Shown in pieces: positions 60,140-64,000 of a stretch of DNA of 64,000 nucleotides (the stretch's first letter is position 1; each line of letters opens with the position of its first letter). Made by a program: the position numbers and the translations under genes. Origin of the DNA: Sitta carolinensis (Eukaryota; Chordata; Aves; Passeriformes; Sittidae); NCBI GenBank assembly GCA_032173965.1, contig CM063295.1, positions 2,666,001 to 2,730,000 on the forward strand, read 5' to 3'. The notes under the pieces were generated by a model. The model was given only the letters and a program-made list of their open reading frames with translations, did not search any database and was not told the DNA's origin.

Positions 60140-60300
60140 AGGTGACAGAATCATGGAATGGTCTGGGTTGGAAAGAACCTTAAAGCTCTTCTCGTTCCAC
60201 CTCCTGCCATGGGTAGGGACACCTTCCATTGCCCCAGGTTGCTCCAAACCCTGTCCAGCTTGGTCTTGGACACTGCCAGGGATCCAGGGGCAGCCACAGC
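60140..60300 (-). mobile_element. CR1 LINE 3'-end copy, truncated
   Basis: The plus strand carries gacagaatcatggaatggtc, tgggttggaaagaaccttaa, ccatgggtagggacaccttc, ccaggttgctccaaaccctg and cagggatccaggggcagcca, the typical passage of an antisense CR1 tail. It is about 160 bases long, with its 3' end at the left. Confidence 0.9.
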
Positions 60301-63300
60301 TTGTCTGGTCCTTGGCTATCCACGCAATCAATCCCACAGAGGTCCCAAAGCAACAGCCTGGACAAGGCTGGCAGCAGTGGCAGAACACAGAACCTTCCCT
60401 TCCAGACAAATCTCTCACAGTCCAAGAGGCTGACTGCCAGACAAGAAAACCAAAATTTACCACCGAAAAGGACAAATCTGTTAAACACTTAAGATGCTGT
60501 TTTCCAGCAGACCTAACCCAACCTAAATATGGAGTACTGCAAAAAGGGCAATTCCACCTACTCTGTCATACTGCTCTTCTCATTCCAGCATCAGCATTTG
60601 TCTAAACACATGCTGGAGATAAAAGAGAGAAAACTGAACCTCCAGAAAAGAAGGAAAATGAAGATGGAGAGAAGGAGGGTACTGACCCTCCAGTCTACAA
60701 CAGGACAGGGAATATGTGGAGGATGGAGGGCTGAAGGATAAAACCCACTAGTTTCTGGTCAGCAGCTCTGGAAGTTGATCCAGGGACTAACATGAGGCTG
60801 TGCTGCTAACCAGCAGGTCTCACTCGGGTATTTCGAAGAGGTTTTTCCCTCTAGCTATAGCTTTGCCTCCCTCCACTGCTTATCATCAGGATAGATGAAA
60901 GCTCTTCATCTATTAGCTATTTAGATCAGATGAAGACCTTCAAAAAACTGATACTTTGAGGATAGGCTGTACCTTGGGAGCCAGGGGACCAAGAAATTCC
61001 AGGTCTTACCACAAAAGTGTACTCTGGAGTCTTCAAAGGTAAAATCCAATTTCCATGTGGGTTTTACAGAATTTGGATAATCTGACTTAAAACTGCAACA
61101 GTTCTACTTAAATTCATTACAGCCTTACAACAGTGAGGGATCCAGGCCAGGGCTGTGAGGAACGAAGGTTTTGCTTTTACGCGCAAGCGTGACCTGCGAC
61201 AATTTAATTTCTGAGTGTGACTTCAGGCAAAGCAGCTCGCTCTGGCACGCAGGAGGGGTACAACATGTGTGTCTCCAGAAGAGTCAGACCTTTCCTGAAG
61301 CTCCCTGAGCCGGGCATTCAGGGCTGCACCAGTGAAGGAAGGGGCAGCTTTGCACCTGATGAGCGGAGAAGGATACTGCAGTCCCCAGAGGAACTCAAGC
61401 CTGAGCCATGTGTGTACTGCAAATGAGGAATAAAACGAGCCTTTTCACAAACAAATTGCCTCAAACCCAGCTGACTTCTGTGAGAATGTGTATTTCCAGG
61501 AGCATGATCTATGTAGAGTCCAAAGCTGCACTTCCAAGTGAAGCAGGCAATAACTAACTAATTTATAGCATTAGGATAGATGGTGTCAGACATACTTTGT
61601 ATTTGATAAGTTCAAAAGTGTAGCTTCCATCTGGCATCTTTCCACTTCCAAATTATCTCTACCAACCCTGCAGCAGAGCTCCAACACGCATTGCCATGGA
61701 AGAGGTGGATAAAGTGGCACTAAGGGCACCCAGCCTCACCCACGCCGGGGTGGCACAACACGGGCTGTTCCACGCTGCCAGGCCAGGCTCAGCAAGGCCC
61801 TGCTCTCAACCAAGTGTCAAATCTTTCAGAGAGATGCTCAGAATTATATTCACCAGCAATTTGACTTTTTAATCATTTCAATTACTGTGACTAAAACCCT
61901 TCAATCGGAACAAAACCAGGGAAAAATAACCCCTCTCCTTCTGAAGCAGCCTGCCTAGCTTAACAGACCATACCAAATTGTGAAGGTTTTTGCTTTTGTG
62001 GTCTTCACATATTTCATTTAATGCAGATAATTAACCTCAGTTTCTAATTTCAAATCCTCCACATAAGGAAGCAAAGAGACTCAATACATTCACTGACAGA
62101 TGGAAAATTAAAATATTACTACAGCTTCTGCATGGCTCAAAAGACAGGGCCTTGCAAAAGATCTTTCTTCTTTTATTTGACTGATTAACTGTAATTTGCT
62201 TAATGGATTTAAGGATGAGCCTAATAATCCAATGATATATCCAGGAACCGATTTAGGATATCAGCACCTCTGTTCTGATTTTTTTTTTAACATAGCAATT
62301 TTCTGCACAGTCACTTCTGAAACCAGATTTTCCCACCAATTGTAATAAAATCAGGCCCATGATTTATTTTAAATGGGTGGTGACTGCATGACTGGCAGCC
62401 ACAGTGCTGTAACTTCTTGGAGCACCTTCTGAAGCCCCAAATCTAGGGATGACCCAAGACCATGACGTGTTCCAGCAGCCACTGACCCAGCCCAGCAGGC
62501 TTCTTGAGAAGGTGGGAAGTCAACAGCTCGACTCTAAAATGGGGGCAGCGTGTGTTCCCCCAGCACCCCCACACCACTGTCAGTCCCTTTTCCACCAAGC
62601 AAGTCTGCCCTAACAGGATTTCACAGTCTGTCTCAATAGTTAATAAATCCAGAATCTAACAGACTATTAAAGGAAAACATCCAAGAGGCAGTCATTTTTA
62701 AAACGTCCAATGGCAACTAATTATTCAAGGGATTAGTCCATTATAGTAACAACAAAGAAACTCTTAAAACATAAAGCCAAGTTGAACGGCAGATCAAAAC
62801 CAAGGTGTTCCCACCCCGTGGCCACCTCCTGGGTGCACTTCTCAGCGGCCTGGCATTGGTTCAGCTCCCACTCAACCTTTCAGCACCCCATTCTTTCTGA
62901 AACCAGGCAGAACTCAAACCAGTCTCCTCAAAATACAATATTTCATGATCTGTGCCATCATTGTAAGCACACAACAAAATAGGAGCATCACCAGGACTGG
63001 ACCAGTCAGGCCACAGCTCTGTCTAACCCAGTTAAGAGGCCCTCCAAGGACAGAGATTCCCACCCTTGTGCTCTGTTCCCAGGCTGCTTCATGCTCCCAA
63101 GATTTTTTTTCACCACGTCCAACCTGAATCTCCTCAGGACCAAAAGGGGGACACAACTTCCCTCTTGGGCTTTTAAGAGAAAATATTCTGTAACCCAAAT
63201 AAAACTCAATCACAACAAAACAAGGCTTTGTTTGCTGGAGGAGGGGAGAAAACACCATTTATAAAATTAGAGTGCTAAAAGCTTAACTACCTGTCTTTAA

Positions 63301-64000
63301 AAAGAAGCCAAAGTACTGATCCATAACCAAACACAAACACACCACTTCTTCATCTTGATTTGTGTGAAGGCAAAGCTATGAGCACAAAAGGTATTCTTCT
63401 TCAAATAAAATCTATTTAAAACTTGGCAACCACTAGCATAAATACTTTACACTGTTAATATAATGTAAGCATTTCCACGCAGACGTTTCAGCAGCTTAAC
63501 GATATATTTTAGAAAGCTGGCGTTAACTTCTGTGCAAAACACCATCAGTCTCTGTCCTGTATATCTTAGAGTGCTCCAGCCACTAAATTACCACTTAGAG
63601 CTCTTAGCACCAGACCCCCTCCCTAGATTCACTAATTTCTCTCAAGAACAATGCAGAACCCAAACTATCCTTCTGCAACTTAATTTCTTTAAAACTGGAA
63701 ATAGCCACTGCTCCACAAGGATTCCGAACAGGGTTGTACTGATTACAAATGATACTGTGGGCCCAGCAATTTTAATTCAAGATAAGCATTCCCAACCTTA
63801 CAGATGGGTCTAGCATTCAGTAGCTGATTTCTTCCTGCAAAGAAGCTCCCATGAAGCTCCAACAGCCTAACTCCAAGATGCATGTGCTGCCTCTACAGCT
63901 AAAAGAAGCATCAGTAAGAGGGTAACATCTTTAAATTTTCTAAATATGACTGCCCCTGCACCAGCCTTTGTGATTTTGCATCCTCAGTTTTCCAACCGGT

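Larger units (their letters stand above)
30985..64000 (-). other. Large AXIN1 5' intron (between RGS exon and exon 3), continuing past window
   Basis: 33 kb with no open frame resembling the RGS-domain exon and no other recognised gene on either strand. Its contents are CR1 fragments near 55.2, 56.6 and 60.2 kb, a CpG-dense patch at about 38980-39180, an A-rich tract at 52478-52535, and short AT or AAC repeats. The remaining stretches (31-38, 39.5-52, 53-55, 57.5-60 and 60.4-64 kb) show only unremarkable non-coding sequence. Assignment as intron is an inference from the missing upstream exon. Confidence 0.75.

Noticed and set aside
1..64000. CRISPR arrays, prokaryotic operons, viral genes or intact endogenous retroviruses
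   Set aside because: No regularly spaced repeats, tightly packed open frames, or retroviral gag, pol or env motifs were seen on either strand.

Overview
The window is vertebrate nuclear DNA, almost certainly from a bird. Short coding blocks are separated by kilobases of non-coding sequence with GT/AG splice sites, and the recognisable interspersed repeats are CR1 LINE fragments, with no SINE family or clear LTR element seen. This repeat profile is avian. I cannot name the species from sequence alone.

The only gene I can support is AXIN1, the scaffold of the beta-catenin destruction complex in Wnt signalling, read on the minus strand. Its last eight recognisable coding exons lie between 1164 and 30984. 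In transcript order they are 30844-30984, 23773-23869, 16206-16343, 10512-11065, 8103-8279, 7278-7523, 2083-2253 and 1164-1290. All splice phases agree: one leading base plus 549 whole codons plus a stop. The encoded part carries the linker after the RGS domain, the GSK3-binding helix, the beta-catenin-binding helix, a histidine-rich stretch, a charged helical region and the C-terminal DIX polymerisation domain. The RGS-domain exon is absent, so the 33 kb right of 30984 is read as a large 5' intron that runs off the window edge.

Layout: 1-829 is downstream flank with nothing recognised. 830-1163 is a short 3' UTR with an AATAAA signal. 1164-11065 is the dense 3' exon cluster. 11066-30984 holds three more exons and long introns. 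30985-64000 is intron with CR1 fragments, simple repeats and one CpG-dense patch near 39.0-39.2 kb.

No bacterial-style system, CRISPR array, intact transposon or nested protein gene was found. The more interesting points are fine-scale: a CR1-like repeat ending against the acceptor of the largest exon, a CAGCAG tandem acceptor at the DIX exon, a weak and overlapping donor pair after the GSK3-binding exon, no visible counterpart of the mammalian optional exon before DIX, the intronic CpG patch, and a two-part minisatellite at 13.2-13.6 kb.
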